DNA of 51,502 nt from a virus. The stretch is taken from IMG/VR virus record IMGVR_UViG_3300046722_000334, positions 1-51,502 of that record, one strand, 5' to 3'. Every line of letters starts with the position of its first letter. Position 1 is the first letter of the stretch. This document shows positions 6,538-14,817 of this stretch, one piece after another. Made by a program: the position numbers and the translations under genes. The notes under the pieces are model-generated. The model was not told where the DNA came from. It made no database searches and worked only from the letters and a program-made list of their open reading frames with translations.

Positions 6538-8252
6538 CCGCAACCCTGTCGCCCGCCGAAGCCGCCGCGTTGATCCGGGGATTCTCGGATCACAGCAAAT
6601 TCTGCGAGCACCTGACCATCCGGAACAAGGAAGGCGTTGCGGTTCCCTACCGGACCTCGCCCGCGGGTCTCAAGCTCAACCGCGCGATCCGGAAGCAGGA
6701 ACAGGCCGGCCAGCCGGTGCGCATCGCCATGCTGAAGGCCTCCCAGGTCTTCGCCTCGAGCGCCGTCGCTACTGAGATTTTCCGCCGTGTCCCGTTTTTC
6801 CCGGGCCGCCGCGCCCTGGTGCTCGCGGACACGGACCAGCATGCAGGCCTCGTTTTCGAGTATTACCAGCAGTACATTCGCAGCTATGAAGACAACCCCT
6901 ACGGCTCGGAGTTCGACTCGGCCGTCAAGCTCCCCGAGCTGGTGAAGGACACAGACCGGCATATCCGATGGGGCAACGATTCCTCGATCCTGGTAGGGAC
7001 CGCGAACAATGTGGAAGTGGGCAGAAGCGCCCCGTACAACTGGGTGCAGCTCTCCGAAGCGGCCTTCTACCGGGACATGGGAACGCTCATGACCGGCCTG
7101 ATGCAGCGCGTCCCGAATTCCCCCGATTCGGGCGTCATCGTAGAATCGACCGCCAACGGCATGGGGGGCGACTTTTACGACCTCTGCCAGCGCGCCATGA
7201 ACCCGCGGCAGGCGAGCGGCTGGGCCTTCGTCTTCTTTGCGTATTGGGAGCATCCGGAATACCGGTTAACGCCGGAGCCCGGCTTCAAAATCACGGCGGA
7301 AGAGCTGGGGGAGTTGCAGAAGTACAACCTCCGCCTCGATCAAATCGCCTGGAGACGCCGGCAGATCGAGACGGCCTGTGAAGGCAAGATCGAACGCTTC
7401 CGGCAGGAGTTCCCCGGCAACGCGCAGGAGGCATTCCAGGCGTCCGGTCGGACTATCTTCGACCTGGCGGCCATCGCCCGCATGCCGGTAGTGGACGACG
7501 CCCCCAGGGGCAAACTCGAAGTGGTCGAAGTAGGAATCGAGAAGCGGGTACAGTTCGTTCAAGGACTCGACGGACGCGGAGAAGTTGTCATTTACAAGAT
7601 GCCGCGCAAGGGAGGCCGCTACATAATCGGCGCGGACCATGCCGAGGGGATCGACCCCAACGCGAAGATGGGCTCTTCGGACCCCGATTATTCTTCCGCC
7701 ACTGTGATAGACGCGGATACCGGCGAAGAGGTCGCGAAGCTCAAAGAGCGCTACGAGCCGCATCCGTGGGCCACGCGGCTCTACTGGCTTGGCAAGTTTT
7801 ACAACTGGGCCTTCATTTGCCCGGAGCAGAAGGCGGTAGGGAAAGCGGTAATCGGGCATCTGCTTACCCTTCAGTATCCGCTGGAACTGATCTACTCAAA
7901 GCAGCGCGACCCGAGCGACCGCAGAAGCCCCATGCTCCAGGAACTCGGCTTCGACACCAACACCGTGTTTCGGCCGGTGCTGATCTCCGGACTAGACCAG
8001 GCGCTCCGCGAAAGCTCGATCCGCCTCCACGACCCGGAGACGATTGCGCAGTTGCGGCAATTCGTGCGGAAGCCGAACGGCCGGGAAGAGGGCATCAGCC
8101 ACGATGACGATGTGTTCGGCTTGGCCCTGTGCGTCGAAGGCCTCCCGTACGCGCGCAAGGCATTCCTCTACCGGGAAGCGCAGGACAAGCAGACCAGCAC
8201 CTGGAAACCGCAGCGGTACGGACAGCAAGCGAGAGATGACGATGACGACTGA
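6534..8252 (+). CDS. terL: Terminase large subunit (packaging ATPase-nuclease)
   Basis: 572 residues. The P-loop position is deviant (MLKASQVFASSAVAT, about 66-80), lacking the usual Gly-Lys-Ser/Thr signature. A Walker B-like strand carries E175 (WVQLSEAAFY) and a coupling motif follows (VIVESTANG, 201-209). The C-terminal nuclease half shows acidic residues D368 (YIIGADHAEG), D383/D385 and the D524-D526 cluster (SHDDDVFGLALC), consistent with an RuvC/RNase H-like metal site. It translocates DNA into the prohead and cuts concatemers. Length and neighbours are typical. Confidence 0.92.
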   Translation: MTATLSPAEAAALIRGFSDHSKFCEHLTIRNKEGVAVPYRTSPAGLKLNRAIRKQEQAGQPVRIAMLKASQVFASSAVATEIFRRVPFFPGRRALVLADTDQHAGLVFEYYQQYIRSYEDNPYGSEFDSAVKLPELVKDTDRHIRWGNDSSILVGTANNVEVGRSAPYNWVQLSEAAFYRDMGTLMTGLMQRVPNSPDSGVIVESTANGMGGDFYDLCQRAMNPRQASGWAFVFFAYWEHPEYRLTPEPGFKITAEELGELQKYNLRLDQIAWRRRQIETACEGKIERFRQEFPGNAQEAFQASGRTIFDLAAIARMPVVDDAPRGKLEVVEVGIEKRVQFVQGLDGRGEVVIYKMPRKGGRYIIGADHAEGIDPNAKMGSSDPDYSSATVIDADTGEEVAKLKERYEPHPWATRLYWLGKFYNWAFICPEQKAVGKAVIGHLLTLQYPLELIYSKQRDPSDRRSPMLQELGFDTNTVFRPVLISGLDQALRESSIRLHDPETIAQLRQFVRKPNGREEGISHDDDVFGLALCVEGLPYARKAFLYREAQDKQTSTWKPQRYGQQARDDDDD

Positions 8253-8472
8253 ACTAGTGAGCAGACCCTACCAGCCGGATCCGGCGCAGTGCTGCGAGGC
8301 TTGCGTATTCGGAATGGGGCACCACGCGAAATGGTGCGAACACGCCTGGTGTTTCTGCGGACGCGAACGGACGAAATTGCAGGGCGTGATGGACGGATCC
8401 ACGGGACAGTTGCACTACGAGATGCGCTGTCCTGTCCATTTCTTCCTCTCCTATGAAGCGGCGCATGCCTAA
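8236..8472 (+). CDS. Small Cys-rich protein, paralogue of the next gene
   Basis: 78 residues from ATG 8236, overlapping the terminase end by 17 bases. Cysteines cluster as CCEACVFGMGHHAKWCEHAW and CFC, with a later C-P-V-H, so metal binding is likely. The block PDPAQCCEACVF...WC is repeated in the next gene as PDPQQCCDACVF...WC, showing a tandem duplication. No named family. Confidence 0.6.
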   Translation: MTMTTELVSRPYQPDPAQCCEACVFGMGHHAKWCEHAWCFCGRERTKLQGVMDGSTGQLHYEMRCPVHFFLSYEAAHA

Positions 8473-8647
8473 ATCCTTCCAGATCCAGCCGGACCCGCAG
8501 CAGTGCTGCGATGCCTGTGTCTTCAAGAGCGGGAAGCATGCCGACTGGTGCCCCGTTGCGGAAGCATGGCGGCAATACTACGCGCCCATCGAAGCAGCGG
8601 GAGGCATGTCTTATCAATACAACCCGCTCAACGGACTTCCAAAATAG
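8465..8647 (+). CDS. Small Cys-rich protein, paralogue of the previous gene
   Basis: About 60 residues from ATG 8465; an ATG at 8453 is also possible. It shares PDPxQCCxACVF and a downstream W-C with the gene before it. Its first seven codons after the start are part of a 21-bp sequence repeated at the start of the portal gene. The TAG stop overlaps the GTG of the portal gene. Confidence 0.6.
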   Translation: MPKSFQIQPDPQQCCDACVFKSGKHADWCPVAEAWRQYYAPIEAAGGMSYQYNPLNGLPK

Positions 8648-10872
8648 TGCCTAAATCCTTCCAGATCCTTCTTTCCACCGCGGAACGGTCCAAGCTCGTA
8701 ACCCGCATTGAGCAGGACGCGGGCAACTGCCTGGCGACGCATCGGCGCTGGGCCGACCGCTGCGCCGGCTGGATGCAGAAGTGGGAAGCGCGCGCGGATC
8801 CTCCGGCAAAGCCCGGCGAGGAATCGAATCCCAACCACGTCGTACCGCTGCTGCAGTGGCAGTGCTTCAACAAGCTGGCGCGGGATCTGCAGGCGCTGCT
8901 GGGCGAGGACGCGGAGATCACCGCGCGCCCCACGGGCCCGCAGGACCAGAAGAATGTGGCGAAGATCGGCCGCTACATGACCAGCCGCGTGTTCGACCAG
9001 ATGGAGCTGATTAACCCTCTGTGCGAATTCGAGTTTCGCCGCATCCTGAACGGGTGGGCGGCGGCCTATCGTCCCTGGTGGCGCCGGGAGTACGACTCCA
9101 TCATCGGCGGCAAGCGCCAGCGCGTGTGCGACTACGAAGGTCCCGGCTTCTTCCCGCTAGAGCCCGACCATTTGATGGTCCCTCCGGAGCGCGGCGTGCG
9201 CTCGATCCAGGAATTCAGCCACGTGATTCGCCGCGTGCGCGTCACGATAGACGATCTGGTGCGAGGCGATGGCACGCTCTACCAAGGAACCAGCAAGCCC
9301 GAGATGATCGCCCGGCTCATCAACTGGGCGAAGACCGCACCGACCAACGATTACACCCTGCAGGGGCAAGCCCCCGTGATTGCAGAGCGCGAGAGATCCG
9401 AAGGCGTGGACTATGAGAACTTCATGCTGGGCCGCCGGTCTCTCTGGATCTGGGAGTGGTACGGTTTTTGGCGCCCACTGAAGAAGCGGACGAGGGACGC
9501 GGAGATTGACGACCTCGAGAACCGCGCGCAGTACGAAACCGACTTCGTGATCAAGTTCATCCCGGGGATGCGCGAAATCATCGGCGTGCAGGACCTGCTC
9601 GAGCTGTACCCCAAGATGCGCAAGCGCCGCCCATTCGTGGAATCGACGCTAATCAAGGACGGCACCTACAGGCCTAAGGGCTTTGGGGCGCTGCTCGAGG
9701 ACATCGAAGACGAGCTCACCGCCAACTCCCGCCTATTCGCCGCGGCCGGCGAGCTTTCGGTGTGGCCTATCGTGTTCTTCAAGCCCGGCGGCGCGCTCAA
9801 CCCAGGCCCGATGAAAATGGGCCCGCGCATGGCCTACCCAACCGACGATCCCGCCAGCGTCAACGTCATCAAGCTGAATCCGAATCTCGACTTTGCAGTC
9901 GCCCGCCAGCAAGACTTGATCACTACAGCCGAGCGGGTCACCAACATCAACGATCAGTCCATGGGCCGCGCCATGTCGCAGCCCAACGCGCCCAAGACGG
10001 CGACCGGCCAGCTCGCCTTAATCGAAGAAGGCAACGTGCGCGCCTATCTGGACTCGACGATTCTCCGTGAGGACATGGAGCAAATCATCGGGGATTTCTG
10101 GGACCTCGACGTGGATATGGTTCCCAAGACCGAGCCGGGGTTGTTCTTCCGCGTGACCGAGGAGCAAGCCAATGGGTTGTTCGATGTAAAGCAGGGCGGG
10201 GCCTTCATGAAACCCGATGAATTCGGAGGACGCTACGACTTCCGCCTGAAATTCGCTACCAGCGTCTACGCGCGCCAGCAGAAGAAAGCCGAATTCTTCA
10301 CCTTCTACCAGGCCGCAGTGCTCAATCCGCTGGTGATGCAGAATCCCAAGGCCCTGTGGGTGCTGCTCAACCGCCTAGCGAAAGAGTGCGGCATCGATGA
10401 CTTCGAGAGCTTCATTCCGAAGCCCCCGGATCTCGACACGCCCAAAGATCCCAAGGACGAATGGGCCGAAATGTTGCAAGGGGAGACCGTCGAGGTCAAC
10501 CCGCAAGACAACGACCAGGCGCATGTGCAACAGCACGTCATGGATCTCGAAGACGAGCGCAAAGATCCAGACCGCGACGTGCAGGCCATCCAGTTAATGG
10601 TGAAACATATCCTGGACCACCACCAGCAGATGCGCATTAAGATGCTAATGCAGGCCCAGGTGCAGCAGTTGGCGCAGCACATGGCCGCCAACCCCGGGGC
10701 GCTCCAGGAACTGCAACAGCTCTACCAGCCGCAGAACCCCCAGCAGCCCGGCGGCGCCGCCAACAAAACCCCGCTCGGCGCTCCGCCGGCCGGTGCGCCC
10801 GGATCGGTCCCGCCGCCGCCCGGCCAGGTCGGATCGAGCGCCGCCCCGCAGCCGCATGAGGGGATGCTGTGA
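8647..10872 (+). CDS. Portal protein, P22-type
   Basis: 741 residues from GTG 8647, close to the P22 portal length. The body is the mixed alpha/beta portal fold: basic, aromatic N-terminal region (PWWRREYDSIIGGKRQRV), a long conserved middle (DLITTAERVTNINDQSMGRA), and a helical barrel-like C-terminus rich in Gln (VKHILDHHQQMRIKMLMQAQ), then a Pro/Gly tail. Portals form the dodecameric vertex through which terminase pumps DNA and to which the tail attaches. The start follows from overlap with the previous TAG and loss of sensible sequence upstream. The next gene overlaps by GTGA. Confidence 0.88.
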   Translation: MPKSFQILLSTAERSKLVTRIEQDAGNCLATHRRWADRCAGWMQKWEARADPPAKPGEESNPNHVVPLLQWQCFNKLARDLQALLGEDAEITARPTGPQDQKNVAKIGRYMTSRVFDQMELINPLCEFEFRRILNGWAAAYRPWWRREYDSIIGGKRQRVCDYEGPGFFPLEPDHLMVPPERGVRSIQEFSHVIRRVRVTIDDLVRGDGTLYQGTSKPEMIARLINWAKTAPTNDYTLQGQAPVIAERERSEGVDYENFMLGRRSLWIWEWYGFWRPLKKRTRDAEIDDLENRAQYETDFVIKFIPGMREIIGVQDLLELYPKMRKRRPFVESTLIKDGTYRPKGFGALLEDIEDELTANSRLFAAAGELSVWPIVFFKPGGALNPGPMKMGPRMAYPTDDPASVNVIKLNPNLDFAVARQQDLITTAERVTNINDQSMGRAMSQPNAPKTATGQLALIEEGNVRAYLDSTILREDMEQIIGDFWDLDVDMVPKTEPGLFFRVTEEQANGLFDVKQGGAFMKPDEFGGRYDFRLKFATSVYARQQKKAEFFTFYQAAVLNPLVMQNPKALWVLLNRLAKECGIDDFESFIPKPPDLDTPKDPKDEWAEMLQGETVEVNPQDNDQAHVQQHVMDLEDERKDPDRDVQAIQLMVKHILDHHQQMRIKMLMQAQVQQLAQHMAANPGALQELQQLYQPQNPQQPGGAANKTPLGAPPAGAPGSVPPPPGQVGSSAAPQPHEGML

Positions 10873-11111
10873 CCCCTGAGCCGTACGACTCCGCCGAACT
10901 CGACGCATTGATCGAGTTGGAACGCTCCCCCGGCTATGCACTCATCCGGGCGCGGTACGAATTCATGCTCGAGCGGAAGCGTCAGGAACTCGAGAAGCCG
11001 CACGATGAAGCCAAGACGGCGCAGATCCGGGGCGAGATTGCGATGCTGCGCGATGTCTTTTGGATCATCGAGAACTTGAAACAGGAAATCCTCGCGCAGT
11101 TGAAGGAGTAA
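10869..11111 (+). CDS. Small coiled-coil protein after portal
   Basis: 80 residues from GTG 10869, coupled to the portal stop. Almost entirely charged helix (ARYEFMLERKRQELEKPHDE) with heptads continuing to the C-terminus (IIENLKQEILAQLKE). Small helical proteins at this place may help head assembly; no family recognised. Confidence 0.65.
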   Translation: MTPEPYDSAELDALIELERSPGYALIRARYEFMLERKRQELEKPHDEAKTAQIRGEIAMLRDVFWIIENLKQEILAQLKE

Positions 11112-11115
11112 ATCT

Positions 11116-11364
11116 ATGGCGAAATTGACGATGGCGCAACGGCGCGCCCTTCCCAAATCCGACTTTGCGGTCCCCTCGAAAGCCCCTGGTCCGGGATCGT
11201 ACCCGATGCCCGACAAAGGCCACATGGTGGCGGCCAAGAGCATGTCGTCGCGCTTCGGAAGCCCCGCAGACAAGGCCGCCGTGGCGAAAAAAGCAAAGAA
11301 CAAATTTGGAAAGCCCAAGTCCGCCTGGGCCGGTGTCGCCAATCAGATGTTAGGAAGGCAATGA
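11116..11364 (+). CDS. Small basic phage protein with ALPKSDFAVP motif
   Basis: 82 residues. Begins MAKLTMAQRRALPKSDFAVP, then a Gly/Ser/Pro stretch ending in a Y-P-x-P-D-K-G-H motif, and a basic Ala/Lys tail. Small proteins with ALP-S-F / YP--D--H patterns occur near portal genes in many tailed phages, with function unknown. GGAG lies eight bases before the start. The stop overlaps the next start (ATGA). Confidence 0.75.
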   Translation: MAKLTMAQRRALPKSDFAVPSKAPGPGSYPMPDKGHMVAAKSMSSRFGSPADKAAVAKKAKNKFGKPKSAWAGVANQMLGRQ

Positions 11365-11510
11365 GGATCGGATTCCGTAAGCCGGGGCTGGTTTTTGTGG
11401 TCTACCTCAGACGCCAGTTTTCGCTCGAAGTGTGGATCAGGCGGGTAGGATTCGGTTTCGGGATGAATCCTAAGTTTGAGGTGTGGCACTACTGGGGACC
11501 TTCCAGATGA
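11361..11510 (+). CDS. 49-residue small protein
   Basis: Starts at ATG 11361 inside the stop of the previous gene and ends at a TGA overlapping ATG 11507, so it is coupled at both ends. The peptide is aromatic and basic (KPGLVFVVYLRRQFSLEVWI), with one hydrophobic strand. No family. Confidence 0.5.
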   Translation: MRIGFRKPGLVFVVYLRRQFSLEVWIRRVGFGFGMNPKFEVWHYWGPSR

Positions 11511-11740
11511 ACCGCGGCGGCCCGCTGCTGATCGTGGCGGCGCTGATTGCAGGCTTCTTCGTGGGTGGCCGGCTGGCGGCGGGAAATGCCGGTTTCGAGC
11601 TGCCTATGCGCTGGAATCTCTTCGCCCGCCACGCCAATGCCTATATCCAAGTGCTCGAAGCGAACCCCGCGAAACGGCAGCAGAACAAAGACCGGCTTAA
11701 CCGCGAGTGGGAGGCATTGTACCGCTGTGAGTGTTTTTAG
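11507..11740 (+). CDS. Single-pass small membrane protein
   Basis: 77 residues from ATG 11507 (a GTG at 11483 is possible). Residues about 5-25 form a Gly/Ala membrane segment (LLIVAALIAGFFVGGRLAAG), followed by a polar, helical tail with C-E-C near the end. Could be a membrane protein used in infection or lysis; no family recognised. Confidence 0.6.
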   Translation: MNRGGPLLIVAALIAGFFVGGRLAAGNAGFELPMRWNLFARHANAYIQVLEANPAKRQQNKDRLNREWEALYRCECF

Positions 11741-12077
11741 CCCAGCCTTCTATATCGGCGTCCGCTGCCATTATTGCAACAAATTCCGAGCGCCTTTCGA
11801 CATCCTGCACCAGCCGGGCGGCGTACAGATCTGCACCGGCTGCGAGCAGCGGCACCTGGAAGCGCTCGAAGCCATCGGTACCGGCAACTTTCTGGGGGAG
11901 TGCTCGGAGTGCCACAAGACCGCAGAGCAGTTGCACAGTCCGAGCGGCCAGATGGCAATGCACTTTGAAGACGGCAAGTACCGGGCTATGTGCGTCGAGT
12001 GCGATCGCGCATACGTCCCCAAGCGCCGCGAGTTGTACGGGGAAACCGAGTACGGCCACGGTCTCAAATTGAAGTAG
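11727..12077 (+). CDS. Double zinc-ribbon protein
   Basis: About 116 residues from GTG 11727. Four CxxC pairs are visible: CHYC, CTGC, CSEC and CVEC, giving two zinc-binding sites, with interleaved helices (QRHLEALEAIGTGNF). The C-terminus YVPKRRELYGETEYGHGLKL is basic. No catalytic residues. It sits just before the scaffold-like gene. Binding to nucleic acid or to the transcription machinery is possible; function unknown. Confidence 0.65.
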   Translation: MSVFSPAFYIGVRCHYCNKFRAPFDILHQPGGVQICTGCEQRHLEALEAIGTGNFLGECSECHKTAEQLHSPSGQMAMHFEDGKYRAMCVECDRAYVPKRRELYGETEYGHGLKLK

Positions 12078-12240
12078 GCCGGATTAACGGCGGAAGTCCG
12101 AAGATCATTCGTTCCTCGGCTTCAACTCTGTCGCGTATGGACTGCGCCAACGTTTCACAAATCTGATCCTCGATAACTCCCCGTCTGGTGACCTCTTTCG
12201 ATAAGAGCACCTCATCCGGGATGATTGCCCGCCCGTCCAT
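12064..12240 (-). CDS. 58-residue antisense small protein
   Basis: On the strand opposite the head genes, in the 249-bp gap between two rightward genes. Reads MDGRAIIPDEVLLSKEV, then helical and charged (IEDQICETLAQSIRDRVEAE) and a hydrophobic end (MIFGLPPLIRP). It overlaps the end of the upstream gene by 14 bases. The nearest purine-rich site is rather far from the ATG. Composition is protein-like, but the call is tentative. Confidence 0.4.
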   Translation of the reverse strand: MDGRAIIPDEVLLSKEVTRRGVIEDQICETLAQSIRDRVEAEERMIFGLPPLIRPTSI

Positions 12241-12326
12241 AGAACCAGTTTAACGTCCTCTCTGCCGATGCGCGAACGTCTCCACCGGAGCTTCGAGCAC
12301 GCGCAGGTAATACCAAAAAGGAGAAT

Positions 12327-13184
12327 ATGATACCCGAGCCAGTGGTCGAAGCCGACCCTAAAAACCCTCCTGCGTCCCAACCGGGCCAGGGCAAAGATAA
12401 AGACGCCTACACGCCTTTGAGTAAAGAACAGGCAGAGTCGCTACAACGCGAACGCGATGAAGCCAAAGAATCGGAGCGCTACTGGGCGGGAATGGCGCGC
12501 AACGGCGGCGGGAGACAGGCCGAGTCCGCCGGGGAAGTGAACAACGATCCCGACGCCAACGAGTTCCTGGACCCCGAGGCCAACGGCGGAATCGACGGCG
12601 ACACCCCGGAGCAATTGGTGGATGAACTGGCGGCCAAGGGCGTAGGGGCCCTCAAGGCGCGCGGCTTCGTGACCGCGGCAGACGCCCAGAGGCTGGCCAC
12701 GGACATAGCCCTGAAGGTCTCCCGGGAATTGATCGCCCGGGAACGTGGCAAGATTACCAGCGACAACACGCTCATGTCGGACTTCCCTGAGTTGCGGGAC
12801 AACGAATCGGATCTCTTCAAGGCAACCAGGGCCATCTACCAGAAAGCCATCGCCATGGACCCAGAGGCCCGCAAAACGCCGGTAGCCCTGTATCTGGCGG
12901 CCACCGCAGCCAAAGCGGCGCTCAAACCGAAAGCGCCGGCCAAACCCGCGGCGCTCGACCCGGAGGAAGAGGACCTGTACGAGCGGGCGGGCGAAACCGA
13001 AGCCGAACGTCGGCAGCGCATCGCCTCGCAGACCCCCAACAGAAACCGGGGCGACCTCGACGACAGCGATACCGCGATCGGGCCCGAAGCGCGGGCGGTG
13101 CTGAAACAGATGGGCGGAGTTACGGATGAACAGTTCCTAGCGTCCAGGAAAGAGACGGCCAATATGCGAGGGAGGCGAAGGTAA
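12327..13184 (+). CDS. Scaffold-like head assembly protein
   Basis: 285 residues, very acidic and helical, with disordered Pro/Gly/Asp ends. A coiled segment (KEQAESLQRERDEAKESERY) is followed by a central helical region and the C-terminus FLASRKETANMRGRRR, whose basic tail resembles coat-binding tails of P22-type scaffolds. AAAAAGGAG stands five bases before the ATG, the strongest site in the head module, as expected for an abundant protein. Scaffold proteins guide coat assembly and then leave. Assignment rests on position between portal and coat genes and on composition. Confidence 0.65.
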   Translation: MIPEPVVEADPKNPPASQPGQGKDKDAYTPLSKEQAESLQRERDEAKESERYWAGMARNGGGRQAESAGEVNNDPDANEFLDPEANGGIDGDTPEQLVDELAAKGVGALKARGFVTAADAQRLATDIALKVSRELIARERGKITSDNTLMSDFPELRDNESDLFKATRAIYQKAIAMDPEARKTPVALYLAATAAKAALKPKAPAKPAALDPEEEDLYERAGETEAERRQRIASQTPNRNRGDLDDSDTAIGPEARAVLKQMGGVTDEQFLASRKETANMRGRRR

Positions 13185-13819
13185 TGTCGAAATCGAAAAG
13201 CGAGCAGATCCGCGAGAACCAGGAGGCGGCCGGCATTCCCGACTCGCGCACGTTTACGGCGCCGGACGGCGAACTGGAAGGCGGCGTGTCCCGGATCCGC
13301 CAGTGTCACATCAACGGCGTACTCATTGGCGAGATGCCCTTGGGGCCGGAAGTGCTCTCCGCGCTGGACTACTGGGCGACCGATGAGGGTATCGCCGAAC
13401 GCAACGCACGGCCGGAGATGCGCGAACCGAGCGGTATTTCACTGGGAGTCGACGGCTTCGGCAAAGCCTTGCAACAGCGGCGCGATGACGTGAAAGACCG
13501 CGACATCAATCTCTACGAGGCCCGCGACCCCTTCAAAGAAGCGGCCCAATTCGCAGGCCCGAACATGCGGCCCAAGATGCTCTCCGGGGACGCCATCAAA
13601 AACGGGGGCACCGGGGACTGGGACATCGTGAAGTATCCAACAGACCACGCGCGGGCCGGCGAACCGGTGAAAGTGCGCGACATGGTACTGGGCCAGATGC
13701 CCGAAGCCAAAGCGAAGGCGCGTAACGAGCATTACCGCGCCCGCGGCAACAATATGCTGAAGCAGATCAGTGAAAAGTGGAAGGCCGAAGGCGGCAAGAC
13801 CGCCGTAGCCGATCAGTAA
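13184..13819 (+). CDS. Head-module protein of unknown function
   Basis: 211 residues, TAATG overlap with the scaffold-like gene. Hydrophilic, with a middle part LDYWATDEGIAERNARPEMR and the C-terminus KWKAEGGKTAVADQ. The last 24 bases of the gene are repeated exactly about 215 bp downstream. Co-transcription with scaffold and coat suggests a minor head protein. Confidence 0.65.
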   Translation: MSKSKSEQIRENQEAAGIPDSRTFTAPDGELEGGVSRIRQCHINGVLIGEMPLGPEVLSALDYWATDEGIAERNARPEMREPSGISLGVDGFGKALQQRRDDVKDRDINLYEARDPFKEAAQFAGPNMRPKMLSGDAIKNGGTGDWDIVKYPTDHARAGEPVKVRDMVLGQMPEAKAKARNEHYRARGNNMLKQISEKWKAEGGKTAVADQ

Positions 13820-14277
13820 ATCAAGTGTTTGTGATCGGGGCACAAGAAGAGCATTTGGGGCATAAGGAAGTTCCAGCCTTCCCCTAAATCGTCCGCCGGT
13901 AACAGACGGCGGCAACTCTTCACAGCGCAGTAAATCGGCCTCAGATCCTCTAACGTCAGTCTGATCATCCGCACTAGTTCAACGTACCACGCGAAGCAGG
14001 CGCGTCCAGCGGTAAGACCGCCGTAGCCGATCAGTAAGCACCAAACGGGACAGGGGTACGGGCCTTACTCGGCAACCGATATCGGCTAGCCGACCATACC
14101 GTCCTTCGGCTCTCCGCCCCGTCTGGTCTGCGCAGTAAGCGACTTTTATTAGAACACGCGAAGCAGGCGCGTCCAGCAGTACCGTCCCTCTAGGGCACCC
14201 GGACGCGGTTTCCACCTCGACCCAGCCAAGGTCTTCGCTCCTTTGAGGCAATCGCAAATCACAGGAGTGAAATCTCT
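13820..14277. repeat. 458-bp gene-free region with two pairs of direct repeats
   Basis: Two direct repeats are visible. The 24-bp end of the preceding gene (AAGACCGCCGTAGCC... through its TAA) recurs at about 14014-14037. A 23-bp word (CACGCGAAGCAGGCGCGTCC plus three bases) occurs at 13988-14010 and 14155-14177. CCGCCG at 13893-13898 pairs with CGGCGG at 13907-13912, and CCGATATCGG at 14076-14085 is palindromic. No open frame looks real. It separates the early head genes from the coat genes and may carry a coat promoter or RNA structure. Confidence 0.6.
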
Positions 14278-14817
14278 ATGGCAAACGTAAACTCGGTCTT
14301 CGGCTTCCGGCCGACGATGCGAACATTCACCGGAGGCTCGGGCACCGGGATTCCGGCTCACAAAATCGTGGGCGATGGCGTGGCTCTCTACATCGGAGAT
14401 GCTGTCAACCAGGCCAACGGCGCCACCAAATCCACCCGCGCCATCAAGGCCGCAGCCAACGCCGGGACGAGCGTCGTTCTGGGCGTCAACCTGATCTACG
14501 GCGCCGTCTCGACGCTCACCGACCACATCATCGTGCTGGCCGCCAGCGCCATCTTCCTGGCGCAGTTGGACGGTTCGTCCAACAACTACACCAACGCCAA
14601 AGCCAGCTACAACGCGAACCTCAACTTTTCGGCGGGCAGCGCCACGACCAAGATCTCTGGTATGGCTTTGGTCGAATCGACCATCGCCACCACCAACACG
14701 CTCGACGCCAAGATGCGCGGCCTCTACCAGTCGCCCAACAACACGTCCGGTCAGTACGCGGTCGTGTATATGAGCTTCAACAACTTGGTCGATGCGGACC
14801 AGAAGGCGGGCATCTAA
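14278..14817 (+). CDS. Capsid decoration-type head protein
   Basis: 179 residues. Begins MANVNSVFGFRPTMRTFTGG, a start shared with many small phage head proteins, followed by a Gly/Ala/Thr-rich beta domain including DGVALYIGDAVNQANG. AGGAG lies upstream. It precedes the coat gene by zero bases (TAA then ATG). A capsid-surface or cement role is inferred from position and composition. Confidence 0.65.
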   Translation: MANVNSVFGFRPTMRTFTGGSGTGIPAHKIVGDGVALYIGDAVNQANGATKSTRAIKAAANAGTSVVLGVNLIYGAVSTLTDHIIVLAASAIFLAQLDGSSNNYTNAKASYNANLNFSAGSATTKISGMALVESTIATTNTLDAKMRGLYQSPNNTSGQYAVVYMSFNNLVDADQKAGI

